64,000 nt of DNA from CAYMTR01 sp964393405 (GCA_964393405.1 CAYMTR010000004.1:49604-113603), one strand, 5' to 3'. Numbered from the stretch's first letter, positions 18,087-28,800 are shown. A program made the numbers and translations. The notes: generated by a model from the sequence alone, not told the origin.

Positions 18087-19388
18087 TTATTCTTGTTTGG
18101 ATGCAATTATCAGGAAGTAATTCTTTTTTCCTTTTTGTATTAAAAGATATTTTCCCGAAATAAGGTTTTCTTTATTATATAACTGATCCTGTCCTGAAAC
18201 TTTCTCTTTGTTAATGCTTAATCCGTTACCTAGAATTGTTCTGCGTAATTCTCCCTTCGATGGGAATATCGCAGCGTTGTCTGTCAGAAGATCCGTAACA
18301 TTTGCTCCGTTTTCAAAGACTGAAACAGGTACATTAAACTGGGGCACTCCTTCAAATACTGAAAGGAAGGTTCTTTCGTCAAGATTATTTAGTTGCTCTG
18401 CTGTTCCTTGACCAAAAAGGATTTGTGATGCTTCAATAGAAGTCTCTAGATCCTTTTTTGAATGGACCATTGTTGTTACTTCCTCAGCTAATTTTTTCTG
18501 AAGTATCCTAAGATGAGGTGCTTCTGTATGTTGTTTTACAAGTTCTGATACTTCTTCCTGTGAAAGGAGTGTGAATATTTTGATATATTTTTCTGCATCA
18601 GCGTCTGATGTGTTGAGCCAAAACTGATAGAAAGAGTAAGGAGATGTTCTTTCAGGATCTAGCCATACATTACCGGATTCAGTTTTTCCGAATTTACCGC
18701 CATCGGCTTTTGTAATCAGCGGACAGGTCATTGCATATGCCTCTCCTCCTGCTACTCTTCTGATAAGTTCGATTCCTGTAGTAATATTGCCCCACTGATC
18801 TGATCCACCCATCTGAAGCTTACAGTTGAAATTCTGAAAAAGATGTAGAAAATCAGTTCCCTGAACCAGCTGATATGTGAATTCTGTAAATGAAAGTCCG
18901 TTGGATCCTTCTCCCGATAGACGTTTCTTTACCGAATCCTTTGCCATCATGTAATTGACAGTTATATGTTTCCCTATATCCCTTATAAAACCTAAAAACG
19001 AAAACTCCTTCATCCAGTCATAATTATTGACCATCAATGCTTCGTTTTCTTTTCCTGATTCGAAATCAAGGAAACGGCTAAGCTGCTTTTTTAGGCAATC
19101 CTGATTATGACGTAAAGTTTTTTCGTCGAGCAAGTTTCTTTCCTGCGACTTTCCTGACGGGTCACCAATCATTCCTGTGGCTCCTCCCACAAGCACTATC
19201 GGGCGGTGCCCCGAAACCTGCAAATGTTTTAACATCATCACAGAGACAAGATGCCCTATGTGCAACGAATCAGCAGTCGGGTCAATACCAACATAACCGG
19301 TGGTCATCTCTTTTTCAAACTGTTTATCTGTTCCGGGAGTCATGTCATGAATCATGCCTCTCCACTTGAGATTCTCAATGAAATTCAT
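18087..19388 (-). CDS. tyrS: Tyrosyl-tRNA synthetase
   Basis: Class I aminoacyl-tRNA synthetase of 433 aa that charges tRNA-Tyr. The HIGH motif appears as LHIGHL after GYVGIDPTADS, and the KMSKS loop as KFGKTESGN. QMGGSDQWGNI is the tyrosine-binding segment, and residues about 365-425 form a C-terminal S4 RNA-binding domain. Length and architecture are those of the bacterial TyrRS. It is monocistronic with its own promoter at 19453-19483. Confidence 0.97.
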   Translation of the reverse strand: MNFIENLKWRGMIHDMTPGTDKQFEKEMTTGYVGIDPTADSLHIGHLVSVMMLKHLQVSGHRPIVLVGGATGMIGDPSGKSQERNLLDEKTLRHNQDCLKKQLSRFLDFESGKENEALMVNNYDWMKEFSFLGFIRDIGKHITVNYMMAKDSVKKRLSGEGSNGLSFTEFTYQLVQGTDFLHLFQNFNCKLQMGGSDQWGNITTGIELIRRVAGGEAYAMTCPLITKADGGKFGKTESGNVWLDPERTSPYSFYQFWLNTSDADAEKYIKIFTLLSQEEVSELVKQHTEAPHLRILQKKLAEEVTTMVHSKKDLETSIEASQILFGQGTAEQLNNLDERTFLSVFEGVPQFNVPVSVFENGANVTDLLTDNAAIFPSKGELRRTILGNGLSINKEKVSGQDQLYNKENLISGKYLLIQKGKKNYFLIIASKQE

Positions 19389-19452
19389 AATAATCAGAAG
19401 CTTTCAATTATTTAAAAAACAATCACAATACCCGGTTTGGATATTGTGGTCG

Positions 19453-19483
19453 CAAAAGTACAAAAATATAGTTATCAGAGAAA
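19453..19483 (-). promoter_or_regulatory. Promoter of tyrS
   Basis: On the minus strand TTTC is followed after exactly 19 bp by TACTTTTG (plus-strand caaaagta at 19453-19460), a near-perfect Bacteroidota promoter. Start would be near 19446, leaving a leader of about 57 bases before the tyrS ATG. I see no T-box-like structure in it. Confidence 0.7.
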
Positions 19484-19488
19484 TAATA

Positions 19489-20025
19489 TTAATTGAAAGA
19501 TGCGATGTCTTCTTTAGGGTCAACTTCTTTCTTTATATCCTCGAAAAGACCTTTCAAAAAAGGCAAAGTATTTATTGAAAGGTTCCTTAGTGGAGTATAT
19601 AATTTTGCTTCCTGTATTTTCTTTTCAGGAACCACAGGAACTACTTTATCAATCCCTTCTATGAAAAGTAGTATTATCCCTATTACAAAAGCTGATTTTA
19701 TTGTTGCGAATATCATTCCAAGAATTCTGTTTACTGGTCCCATCGATACCGACTCAAAGGCATGTTCAATAGCTTTTGCCAGGAAGTGAACAAGTATTGA
19801 GATAAGAATAAACGTTATGAAAAAAGCAATTATGTTTAAATGTTCATATGTTACATTAAATTGTCGTACAATAAATCCTTCTATTGCACCTGAAAATTTA
19901 ATTGCTCCCCAAACTCCGGCAACCAGAGCAATTAAAGAAGCAACTTCGTATATTAATCCTTTGGTCAGCCCACCAATTGCAGATGCTACTAAAAGAATGA
20001 TAATTATTAAATCAATGTAATTCAT
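19489..20025 (-). CDS. cvpA: CvpA family membrane protein
   Basis: A 178-aa inner-membrane protein with four hydrophobic helices and the family start MNYIDLIIIILLVASAIGGLTKGLIYE. The second half holds the usual 'VNRILGMIFATIKSAFVIGIIL' helix region (GPVNRILG is conserved). CvpA proteins are named for colicin V production and are linked to envelope homeostasis; the biochemical role is unknown. Its ATG lies back to back with the first possible ATG of the divergent GH3-type gene, so the promoter region depends on which start that gene uses. Confidence 0.85.
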   Translation of the reverse strand: MNYIDLIIIILLVASAIGGLTKGLIYEVASLIALVAGVWGAIKFSGAIEGFIVRQFNVTYEHLNIIAFFITFILISILVHFLAKAIEHAFESVSMGPVNRILGMIFATIKSAFVIGIILLFIEGIDKVVPVVPEKKIQEAKLYTPLRNLSINTLPFLKGLFEDIKKEVDPKEDIASFN

Positions 20026-20119
20026 GGTTTTAGGATTTATGTATTTACCAAATTTACGATGGCCATTTATAAAAAAGAATTTTTTAGCCTATTTTTTTAC
20101 TAAATTCACCTACGTTTTC

Positions 20120-21658
20120 ATGCCAAAAAAAGGGAAGATGGGTTTTTTTAACAGAAATGTACATCGATTATTTACTCTGCGTTATAAGAAAATTGATTTC
20201 TTTATTAACAATCCGGAGATTCAGCAAAACATTGTTTTGAAAGATCTTCTTTCTTCAGCTCGAAATACAGAATGGGGCAAAAGCTTTAATTATAAAGGAA
20301 TCCCTAATTATTATGAGTTTACAAATGTTGTCCCCTTAAACGACTACGAATCCTTGAAACATCATATTGAGAGAATGGTGGCCGGTGAGAAAAATGTGTT
20401 ATGGCCCGGACAGGTTAAATGGTTTGCAAAATCTTCTGGTACAACTAATGATAAAAGTAAGTTTATCCCTGTAAGCAACGATAGTTTACATAAATGCCAC
20501 TTTAAAGCTCCTGTCGATATTTTTGCTCTGTATGTGAAAAATAACCCTGAAAATAATATTCTTCAAGGGAAAAATCTTACTATCGGTGGTAGCCAAAAGG
20601 TTAGCAGTCTTAACAAGAAAACAAGAACCGGAGATCTTTCTGCTGTTATGATATCTAACCTTCCTGTTATTTCACGGTTTAAGAATACTCCCTCCTCTGA
20701 AATATCACTTATTCCCGATTTCGAGGAGAAAATTGAAAGGATTGTCCGTACTACTATAAACGAAAATATTACTAGCCTTTCAGGAGTCCCTTCGTGGATG
20801 CTTGTTATGATAAAGCGGATTCTTGATTTGACGGGAAAAGATAACCTCCTTGAAGTATGGCCTAACCTTGAAGTTTTTGCTCACGGAGGTGTCAACTTTG
20901 AACCCTACAAGGAGCAATATAAAAAGCTGATTCCAACAAATCAAATGCATTATATCAATACCTACAATGCTTCTGAAGGTTTCTTTGGAATTCAAGACAA
21001 TCTTGAGTCTGACGACTTGCTCCTGATGCTTGACTACGGTATCTTTTATGAGTTTATCCCGATGGACTCATTCTTTAATGCAGAAAGAAAGGCTATTCCA
21101 ATTCAAGAAGTAGAAACTGGAGTAAACTATGCAATGGTTATATCTACCAATGGTGGCTTATGGAGATATATAATCGGAGATACCGTAAAATTTACGTCAA
21201 AATTTCCTTTCAAAATAAAGATTACCGGCAGGACTAAGCATTTCATTAATGCTTTCGGTGAAGAACTTATTATTGATAATGCCGAGAAAGGTTTAAAGAA
21301 AGCCTGCGAAATTACCGGAGCAGTTATAAATGAATTTACTGCAGGCCCTGTTTATATTGGTACTGAAACTAAGGGTGCCCACCAGTGGATTATTGAGTTC
21401 GAAAAGGAACCGGAAGATATTAGCCTATTTATTGAAATTCTTGACAAGGAACTCCAGACTCTCAATTCAGATTATGAAGCTAAAAGATACAAAGACCTCA
21501 ATTTATGCCTTCCCGAATTAATGATTGCTCCCAAAGGCACTTTTTATGAGTGGATGAAAACAAGAGGGAGAGTAGGCGGTCAAAACAAAATACCACGCCT
21601 CGCCAACGACAGGGAATACCTCGACCCGTTGATCGCTGAAATAAATAAAAATTTGTGA
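20120..21658 (+). CDS. GH3-family acyl-acid-amido synthetase
   Basis: About 512 aa from the ATG at 20120 (MPKKGKMGFFNRN). The GH3 fold is an ANL-type adenylating enzyme named after the plant auxin-conjugating proteins. Visible motifs are WFAKSSGTTNDKSKFIP (the ATP-binding 'SSGTT' loop), VFAHGGVNFEPY, YNASEGFFGIQ and GGLWRYIIGDTVKF. Bacterial substrates are unknown. An upstream ATG at 20024 would add 32 residues and overlap the start of cvpA. I prefer 20120 because family members begin about there and a promoter needs the space. No operon partners are apparent. Confidence 0.85.
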   Translation: MPKKGKMGFFNRNVHRLFTLRYKKIDFFINNPEIQQNIVLKDLLSSARNTEWGKSFNYKGIPNYYEFTNVVPLNDYESLKHHIERMVAGEKNVLWPGQVKWFAKSSGTTNDKSKFIPVSNDSLHKCHFKAPVDIFALYVKNNPENNILQGKNLTIGGSQKVSSLNKKTRTGDLSAVMISNLPVISRFKNTPSSEISLIPDFEEKIERIVRTTINENITSLSGVPSWMLVMIKRILDLTGKDNLLEVWPNLEVFAHGGVNFEPYKEQYKKLIPTNQMHYINTYNASEGFFGIQDNLESDDLLLMLDYGIFYEFIPMDSFFNAERKAIPIQEVETGVNYAMVISTNGGLWRYIIGDTVKFTSKFPFKIKITGRTKHFINAFGEELIIDNAEKGLKKACEITGAVINEFTAGPVYIGTETKGAHQWIIEFEKEPEDISLFIEILDKELQTLNSDYEAKRYKDLNLCLPELMIAPKGTFYEWMKTRGRVGGQNKIPRLANDREYLDPLIAEINKNL

Positions 21659-21782
21659 GGCTCACAGAATCAGCAATTTATCGTATTGTTCATAAATTGT
21701 GCTTATTTATCCTGACTAAATAAAGAAAGAATTTCTTTGTTTTATTACCTTCGTAGAAACGAATATCTTAAACATTATTATT

Positions 21783-22397
21783 ATGCATATTGCTGTTGCC
21801 GGAAACATTGGTGCTGGAAAAACAACCCTCACAACTCTGCTTGCTAAACATTATAACTGGAAGCCAAACTTCGAAGTAGTTGATAACAATCCTTACCTCA
21901 ACGACTTTTATAACGACATGCAACGATGGTCGTTCAACCTTCAAATTTTCTTTCTTAACAGCAGGTTTAAACAGATTGTTGAAATCAATAACTCTAAAGA
22001 AGACGTGATTCAAGATCGTACAATATACGAGGATGCCGAAATTTTCGCACCAAACCTTCATGACATGGGCCTTATGTCTAAACGCGATTTTGAAAATTAT
22101 AAGTCTCTTTTCGACCTTATGATTGGACTTGTTAAACCTCCGGACCTGTTAATTTATCTCAGGGCTTCGGTGCCAACTCTCGTTAATCAAATTCAGCAGA
22201 GGGGTAGGGCTTATGAAGAATCGATACGACTCGACTACCTTAAGATGCTCAATGAAAGATACGAACTATGGGTAAGTAAACATACTGGCAGCAATTTGCT
22301 GATTTTTAATGTCGATAATCTTGATTTTCAAAATAATCCTGAAGACCTGAGCAAAATTATTGATAACGTCAATTCTTATATTCACGGCCTTTTTTAA
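21783..22397 (+). CDS. Deoxynucleoside kinase
   Basis: A 204-aa member of the dNK/dGK family that phosphorylates deoxynucleosides for salvage. P-loop GNIGAGKTT at residues 7-15, the substrate-contact region NPYLNDFYNDMQRWSFNLQ, the DRT motif in IQDRTIYEDAEIF, and the lid arginines in QQRGRAYEES. It is 19 bp upstream of mazG and 1.4 kb upstream of a PAP2 phosphatase in the same direction. The set suggests nucleotide-pool management. Specificity (dA, dG or dC) cannot be told from sequence. Confidence 0.93.
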   Translation: MHIAVAGNIGAGKTTLTTLLAKHYNWKPNFEVVDNNPYLNDFYNDMQRWSFNLQIFFLNSRFKQIVEINNSKEDVIQDRTIYEDAEIFAPNLHDMGLMSKRDFENYKSLFDLMIGLVKPPDLLIYLRASVPTLVNQIQQRGRAYEESIRLDYLKMLNERYELWVSKHTGSNLLIFNVDNLDFQNNPEDLSKIIDNVNSYIHGLF

Positions 22398-22416
22398 TTA
22401 AATCCAACTTTTTGTT

Positions 22417-23199
22417 ATGAATGATGAAAACGGCCATTTTTTGAGGCTTCTTGACATATTGAATGAACTTAGGGAAAAGTGCCCTTGGGACCGCGAACAG
22501 ACTTTCGAGAGCTTACGTCATCTTACTATCGAGGAGACTTACGAGCTTGGAGATGCCATTCTTAAAAAAGATATGCCTGAAATTAAAAAAGAATTGGGCG
22601 ACCTCCTCTTACATATCGTCTTTTATTCCAAAATTGCTGAAGAACAGAAAGCTTTCAATATCAATGATGTTATTGATTCTTTATGCGAAAAGCTAATATA
22701 CCGACACCCACATGTTTTTAAGGATACTGTCGCTGATACTTCTACAGTAGTGCTTCAAAACTGGGAAGCACTTAAGCTTAAAGAAAAAGGAAGAAAGAAA
22801 AGGGTGCTTGAAGGTGTTCCTAAATCTCTTCCTGCTATTGTAAAAGCTCACAGGTTACAAGACAAGGCCCGTGGTGTTGGCTTTGACTGGGAACACCGCG
22901 ATCAGGTGTGGGATAAGGTCAAGGAAGAATTTGCAGAATTTGAGGATGAAGTTAGGGCTGGAAACACTACTGATATGGAAAAGGAATTTGGCGACCTTCT
23001 TTTTTCGCTTGTCAATGCAGCACGGCTGTATAACATCGATCCTGAAGCTGCCCTCGAAAGGACTAATATTAAGTTTATCGACCGATTTAATTACCTTGAA
23101 AATCAAACACTCTTGAAAGGGATATCTCTTCACGATATGTCACTTGCAGAAATGGACGTTATTTGGGAAGAAGCAAAAAAATTCGATAAATCTAAATAA
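22417..23199 (+). CDS. mazG: Nucleoside triphosphate pyrophosphohydrolase
   Basis: A 260-aa MazG with the two-domain layout of the housekeeping enzyme. It hydrolyses (d)NTPs, including damaged ones, to the monophosphate and pyrophosphate. The first domain holds CPWDREQTFESLRHLTIEE with EExxE and ELGDLLLH metal ligands. The second has HRLQDKARGVGFDW and FGDLLFSLVNAARL. The stop codon shares its last base with the ATG of the following PAP2 gene, indicating translational coupling. Confidence 0.95.
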   Translation: MNDENGHFLRLLDILNELREKCPWDREQTFESLRHLTIEETYELGDAILKKDMPEIKKELGDLLLHIVFYSKIAEEQKAFNINDVIDSLCEKLIYRHPHVFKDTVADTSTVVLQNWEALKLKEKGRKKRVLEGVPKSLPAIVKAHRLQDKARGVGFDWEHRDQVWDKVKEEFAEFEDEVRAGNTTDMEKEFGDLLFSLVNAARLYNIDPEAALERTNIKFIDRFNYLENQTLLKGISLHDMSLAEMDVIWEEAKKFDKSK

Positions 23200-24005
23200 T
23201 GAGAAAATTTTCCCTCCTTATAATTTTTGGCATCCTTATCCATTTTAATTCCTTCGGTACTGAGAAACAAGACTCCTCTATTGTTTGCACTGTCGTTAAA
23301 CATGGTCTCAGAGATTCACGGGATCTTATTATTTCTCCACTGAAATGGAATGGTAACGAATGGCTCTTGGCTGGAGGAATATCAGTCGCTACAGGTGCGC
23401 TAATAGCATGGGGAGACCAGCCTGTTTACAACTTTTCAAATACTCTGCATAACAAAACAACTGATATGATGGGTAATATAGTTCAACCCATGGGTAACTA
23501 TTATCCTATCTCAGCTATTGCTATAACATTTACTTTAGGTATGCTGGCGAAAGACAATTATGCACTTGAAACTTCCCTGATAGCTGCTGAAAGTATTTTC
23601 CTTTCAACTTGTTTGGTGCAATCGGTCAAATATATTGCAGGAAGATCAAGACCTAACGATTTCGGTACTTCAAGCCCCCACGACTGGCGAGGACCTTTCA
23701 AGGGTGAGCATTCTTTTTATTCAGGCCACACCACTGCTGCTTTTTCTGTTGCTTCAGTTTATGCATACCGATACCGCGAAACACCATGGGTGCCTTATCT
23801 TTGCTATGGTTTGGCTGTGCTTGGTGGATTTGAACGTATCTTTGATAATCGTCATTGGGCCAGCGATGTTCTGCTGGGAGCCGCAATTGGTACTGCTAAC
23901 GGAATCTTCCTTTGTAAAGCATGGGAAAAATCACCAATAAAATTCTTTCCGGTAGTTTCTACCGATCATGCTCAACTTTCTGTTATAATTCCAATAAAAG
24001 AGTAA
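23199..24005 (+). CDS. PAP2-superfamily phosphatase with signal peptide
   Basis: A 268-aa membrane-associated acid phosphatase of the type 2 phosphatidic acid phosphatase family. The three-part active site is visible: KYIAGRSRP (KX6RP), SGHTTAAFS (the PSGH block) and NRHWASD (SRX5HXXXD block with the His and Asp). An N-terminal signal peptide ends near FNSFG, and several hydrophobic helices follow. Substrates may be undecaprenyl pyrophosphate, lipid phosphates or, by context with mazG, nucleotides; sequence does not decide. It overlaps mazG by one base. Confidence 0.88.
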   Translation: MRKFSLLIIFGILIHFNSFGTEKQDSSIVCTVVKHGLRDSRDLIISPLKWNGNEWLLAGGISVATGALIAWGDQPVYNFSNTLHNKTTDMMGNIVQPMGNYYPISAIAITFTLGMLAKDNYALETSLIAAESIFLSTCLVQSVKYIAGRSRPNDFGTSSPHDWRGPFKGEHSFYSGHTTAAFSVASVYAYRYRETPWVPYLCYGLAVLGGFERIFDNRHWASDVLLGAAIGTANGIFLCKAWEKSPIKFFPVVSTDHAQLSVIIPIKE

Positions 24006-24035
24006 ATTAGTGTCGAATAAAATCCGTACGTTAAA

Positions 24036-24719
24036 ATGAAAAAGTTATTCATTCTTACAGTATTCATTCTGTTTTCTGTTACTTCATTCCCACAAGTAAC
24101 CGGAGGCGATTATTCTAACATGCACAACCTTCAGCAATTATCTATTGATATTGAAACCCGTCATAATCTCGAAGGAATATATTTTGACGGATCTCCTTAT
24201 CTTGAAAAGGAATATATCCAAGGGGTGTTTTTTTTTAAAGCCAGCACTCCTATTGAGTCAATGCTAAGAATTAATCTTTTTAAGAATTATTTTGAATTTG
24301 AAATAAATAAATCAATTCGCTTCGTATCTCCACAATCTATCGATAGTGTTGTATGCAACAATAGGGTGTATGTTTATAAGTCTTTTGAATATGAAGGGAA
24401 GAAAGAAGACCGAATTATTGAAAAACTCTATACTTCAGGAAAAACTGGTCTTTACTCTTATACTCAAATTGTTTTTAAAGACGCTGTTAAGGCTGAAGGT
24501 TATAACGAACCAAAACCACCAACTTTTATGCGCTACGATCCTGTCATCGTTATTGAAGTAGACGATAATATTATTCCACTGACAAACTTTAATAAGCTAT
24601 ATAAAACATTCCCCGAGAAAGCAGCTTCAATTAAACTGTTTATCAAAGAAAACAAAATCAGCAAGAACAATTTATCTGAGCTAAAGCTATTATCTGATTT
24701 CTTAGATAAAACCATTTGA
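24036..24719 (+). CDS. Secreted protein of unknown function, paralogue of the 37.6 kb protein
   Basis: A 227-aa protein with a signal peptide (LFILTVFILFSVTSFPQ). No known domain recognised. It shares with the product at 37601-38266 the elements GSPYL..EY, a central strand around 'SIDSVV.NN..YVYK', and a C-terminal block F.NLYK.FPEK followed by a lysine-rich helix. The two are thus a small local family. The helix end (NLSELKLLSDFLDKTI) might be a protein-binding element. Located 30 bp after the PAP2 gene and possibly cotranscribed. Role unknown. Confidence 0.65.
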   Translation: MKKLFILTVFILFSVTSFPQVTGGDYSNMHNLQQLSIDIETRHNLEGIYFDGSPYLEKEYIQGVFFFKASTPIESMLRINLFKNYFEFEINKSIRFVSPQSIDSVVCNNRVYVYKSFEYEGKKEDRIIEKLYTSGKTGLYSYTQIVFKDAVKAEGYNEPKPPTFMRYDPVIVIEVDDNIIPLTNFNKLYKTFPEKAASIKLFIKENKISKNNLSELKLLSDFLDKTI

Positions 24720-24780
24720 TTCTTCTTTCAATTTGAAAATGTATTTTTGCAACCAAAAGGTTTAAAAGAAAACTCGAAGG

Positions 24781-25794
24781 GTGAATATCGGTAATATTGA
24801 ACTTGGTGAACTTCCTCTTTTCCTCGCTCCGATGGAAGACGTTACATATAAATCGTTCAGATTTATGTGCAAAAAGTTTGGTGCCGACGTAATGTATACT
24901 GAATTCGTCTCCAGTGAAGCTCTTATCCGCGATGTAAAAAAAACTAAGTTGAAGATGACCCTCTTCGATTTCGACCGCCCCGTTGCAATTCAGATATTCG
25001 GTCATAATATTGATTCTATGGTTGAGGCAGCTAAGGTTGCCGAAGAGTTAAACCCTGATTTTATCGATATCAATTACGGCTGCCCTATGAAAAAGATTGT
25101 GGCTAAAGGTGCAGGAGCCGGTATGCTTCAGGATGTCCCCAAAATGATCGAAATAACCCGCAGAATTGTTGATGCCGTAAAACTTCCCGTTACAGCTAAA
25201 ACCCGCCTAGGATGGGATAATGAAAACAAAATTATTGTTGATGTGGCTGAGCGGTTACAAGATACAGGAATCAAAGCCCTTGCTATTCACGGTCGCACAC
25301 GAAAACAGCTTTACACCGGAGAAGCCGACTGGTCGTTGATAGGTGAAGTTAAAAACAATCCGAGGATGGTTATCCCTATTATTGGTAACGGTGATATTAA
25401 CGGTCCCTTAAAGGCAAAACAGTTTCTCGACCAAACAGGTGTCGATGCTTTGATGATAGGCCGCGGGGCAATTGGAAGACCATGGATTTTCAGCGAGGTA
25501 AAACATTACCTCAAAACAGGGGAGGAGCTGATGCCCTTAACTGTTCCCGAAATTGTTAAAAATGTTAAAGACCAGCTTGCCATTTCTCTCGAATGGAAAG
25601 ACGATGAGAAAAGGGCAATATATGAAATGAGACGCCATTTTGCAAAATACTTTCCCAACCTGCAAAACTTCAGGGAGCTACGAATCGAACTTCTCCGTTC
25701 AGAAACTTACAGTGATGTAAATTCAATACTTGATAAAATAGCAGAAAACTATTACGATACCCGAGTCGATTATTCTAACGTTGGCCTAAAGTAG
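24781..25794 (+). CDS. dusB: tRNA-dihydrouridine synthase
   Basis: A 337-aa FMN-dependent enzyme reducing uridines in the tRNA D-loop. TIM-barrel start LFLAPMEDVTYKSFR; INYGCPMKKIVAKGAGAGML contains the catalytic cysteine; AKTRLGWD, AIHGRTRKQLYTGEADW and GNGDINGP are the FMN and tRNA contact motifs. DusB-like by overall pattern. The start is GTG at 24781, because no ATG lies close upstream in frame. It converges on the CotH-type gene with 7 bp between stops and no obvious terminator. Confidence 0.95.
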   Translation: MNIGNIELGELPLFLAPMEDVTYKSFRFMCKKFGADVMYTEFVSSEALIRDVKKTKLKMTLFDFDRPVAIQIFGHNIDSMVEAAKVAEELNPDFIDINYGCPMKKIVAKGAGAGMLQDVPKMIEITRRIVDAVKLPVTAKTRLGWDNENKIIVDVAERLQDTGIKALAIHGRTRKQLYTGEADWSLIGEVKNNPRMVIPIIGNGDINGPLKAKQFLDQTGVDALMIGRGAIGRPWIFSEVKHYLKTGEELMPLTVPEIVKNVKDQLAISLEWKDDEKRAIYEMRRHFAKYFPNLQNFRELRIELLRSETYSDVNSILDKIAENYYDTRVDYSNVGLK

Positions 25795-25801
25795 CTCAAA
25801 G

Positions 25802-28800
25802 TTATGGTCTGTAAATCAACTTATGTACTTCTGTCCTACTCCCGTTAGTAATCCTGAATAATAAAAGTCCCGGCTTAATGTTTAATGAAGTCAAATCAAT
25901 AGGTGTCATACTTTTTACGGTCAAAGCTGTGACCTTTGCTCCCGACATTGCATAAATCTCAACATATGACTCACCTGAACTTTTTAGCTTCAGATATACT
26001 TTACCGGTTGATGGGTTGGGATATAACGAAAGATCACTATCTCCAAGATTTATCTCTTCCTTCGAGTCAACAATTGATTGATCGTCCCTGTAAGGTGATC
26101 CATGTAAATTAGACGAAGCAACCCAGTAATCAAAGTTATTTGGATTGCCTGTTGGAAATCTTAATGGAGAAGAAATTGAATATCCGTCTCCGTCGGCAGC
26201 TACAGGCCATGGTTCAACATCAAAAAATTGGAAATTCATTATTTCATCACCCTTGGGTGAGGTTACAATTATTCTTTCCCCTGCATTGTTAAAGTTGTTT
26301 TTATAATTTCCTAAAGGTGTAATCCCATACCTTTCATAAAACCACTTAGGCTTTGATGCTATTACAAAAAACTGTTTTGGTGGCAGAAAAGTATTATCAT
26401 TAAATTGGTAACTAACAGATGAAGTAAGCTTGATTCCAGTTAGGTTGATGGGTTTTTCACCAATATTTTTAAATTCAATAAATTCAAATGATTTGTCGTC
26501 AATAGTATCGGCACCAATAATTGAATCAAGCGGGTGATAATGTATTTCTGTTACTTTCAGGTTTGTATAATCTTCGTTTTCATCACTGATAAAAATCTCA
26601 CTTAAAGCACTCCAGTTGTTACCAAGCAAAACCCTACTCTTTATATGTGTCGTTCCGTTTATTGGTAAAAAACCTCCATTGTTAATAGATTTTGCCAACG
26701 GACTGACACCCCCTCCTACCGATCTGGGGTCGATGCCGTCAAGACAATAGTATATTATTCCATTATTTGAACTTGTTGATAAAGAGACCTGGTTGATATT
26801 ATTCCTATTGTACAAATCTTCCGTAAGTGTATTTCCCTCGTTCTTAAAAATTGTTGGACCAACCAAAGGGAAAAGTCCCGCATTAATTAGCTGGTCAATA
26901 ACAATATCTGTTCGAAAAGGGAAGAACTCGTCGTATATCTTTTCTATTTCCGGAAGCCAGTGATTGTTCCTGGTATATGGTATGCCATTCCTCATATCTC
27001 CCCACCTTGCCGATTCAGCAATAATAGCAAGGTCTATCTGTTCAACTCTCTTTGCAAAACGCTCTTGAGCTATTTCAGGTACAAATACCCCGTTATTATA
27101 GAAGTGTCTGTAAACTCTGTCTGCAACACGCATCCTGTATTCTGCATTGTCTGAAAGCTTATAGTGAAGCCATTGAGGGTTGAATGTGTAATTGCTTGTA
27201 GGTGTCGCCATATAAAGATTAACCCTGTCTTCTTCCAATCCTATTCCGGGATCAGCCCTGTCAATCATCATACTATGTTCAGCATCATGTATAAAATATT
27301 TGAATCCTTGTGTTTTATCGTCACGCTTGAATATTGCGAACATATTATTTACTGAACTGTTATTCGAAGAAAATGATGTAACCGGTGAATCAAAATTTCC
27401 TGTATAAAAAATAATCAACATGTAATCAATTAGGTTGTCGATATCAACTAGAACCTCTTTCCCTTTAACCATAAAACCCTCGGCATTCTTACCTTCTAGA
27501 GCAAAGTACTTTTCATTTGTTTCAAAACCCTTCTGAGTAGCTTTCCAAAGTCTTTCCCATCCTTCCATATTGCCATCGGTGGCTATTACTCCACTATTAA
27601 GCCCATCTTTTTTAATTACATCATAATCGTCGTTGTTACCCCCGAAATAACTTTCAGCAAATCTGGCCTCAGCTCTTTCCTGTGTTTGAAATAAACCCCA
27701 GTACATTCCATTGATATAAAGATGATAATAACGGCTACGTGTATAAGGGTGCCCCATATCACGTTGGGTATCACGAGAAAAAACTTCTCTAACGCATGTA
27801 TTTCGGTAATCGCCATTACTCCAGGAATAATTTTGTTCACAACGAAGATCTATTTTGTCAAACTCATCAACGCCCTCATTCTCAAATAGAGGATATTTTA
27901 ACTTTGCAACTCCATATTCTTCCCTGAAGAAAAGTCTAAACCCATGTTTTGGATAATTATTGTGCCTGCTCCATCCACCCCTGGTTCTTACACCCGCATT
28001 TACATTAAAACCTTCCTGACCATTAGGATTAAGTAATTCAACTGAACAAAATCGTTCCCATTCATCACCATGGTTCATTGCATTAACATATATACCGTTT
28101 GAAGCACCAAACATATCGCTAAGCTCAGTGACAATAGAAATTGAAGGAATGTCGCTAAGCGACGCCTTCATCTGATTTTTGTAAGAAGCATTCTGCGTTA
28201 CGTCAGGATCCATCAGAATATCAACTTCCTGACCATTAACCGACCCGATTGGCCAACCTCCTCCTGGATGACTTTGAGTTATTACCTTATCTATAAATAT
28301 ATAGGTCTGTGTAATGGGTTTTGATGCTTTAAGCCCTTCCTTATACAATGAAGCCCTGACAATAAAGCATGGAGTCTTTGGCCTCCCACTCGAAATTGAA
28401 GGATCAATTGATATCGTTTTCAATTTCGCACCAAGAATTGCTGTAGCTGATGTTTGAGGATTGCTTCCGTCAATAGTATATTTTATTGAGTATTGCTGAT
28501 CAGGCACACTCATTTGCAAGCTGAAGTTATTATCGTAAAATCCTCCTTTATGACTGAAGATTACTTTTATAGAATCGGAAACTTCCGGTTGTTTCTTTTC
28601 CGCATTAATCTTCATGTCAAAATATAAATCCGAACTGGTAAGGTTAACATTGAAGACAATGATTGCCAAATGGTTTTCTCCTTCGACCAAAGGCAAATCG
28701 GAAGCCGGGAGCCTAACTGATTCGGTTGAAGTATATTCATGCGTGGTTGGTGCAACTCCGGTATAAGACAAAGTAGAAGGGGCGTTCCCCCTTATTGCTT

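Noticed and set aside
21655..21680. Possible terminator after the GH3-type gene (GTGAG-G-CTCAC)
   Set aside because: The inverted repeat has a one-base loop and no T-tract, so it cannot act as an intrinsic terminator.
21736..21753. Promoter before the deoxynucleoside kinase gene (TTTG and TACCTTCG)
   Set aside because: TACCTTCG is near the -7 consensus, but TTTG lies only 6 bp upstream rather than about 19, and no other -33 element is visible.
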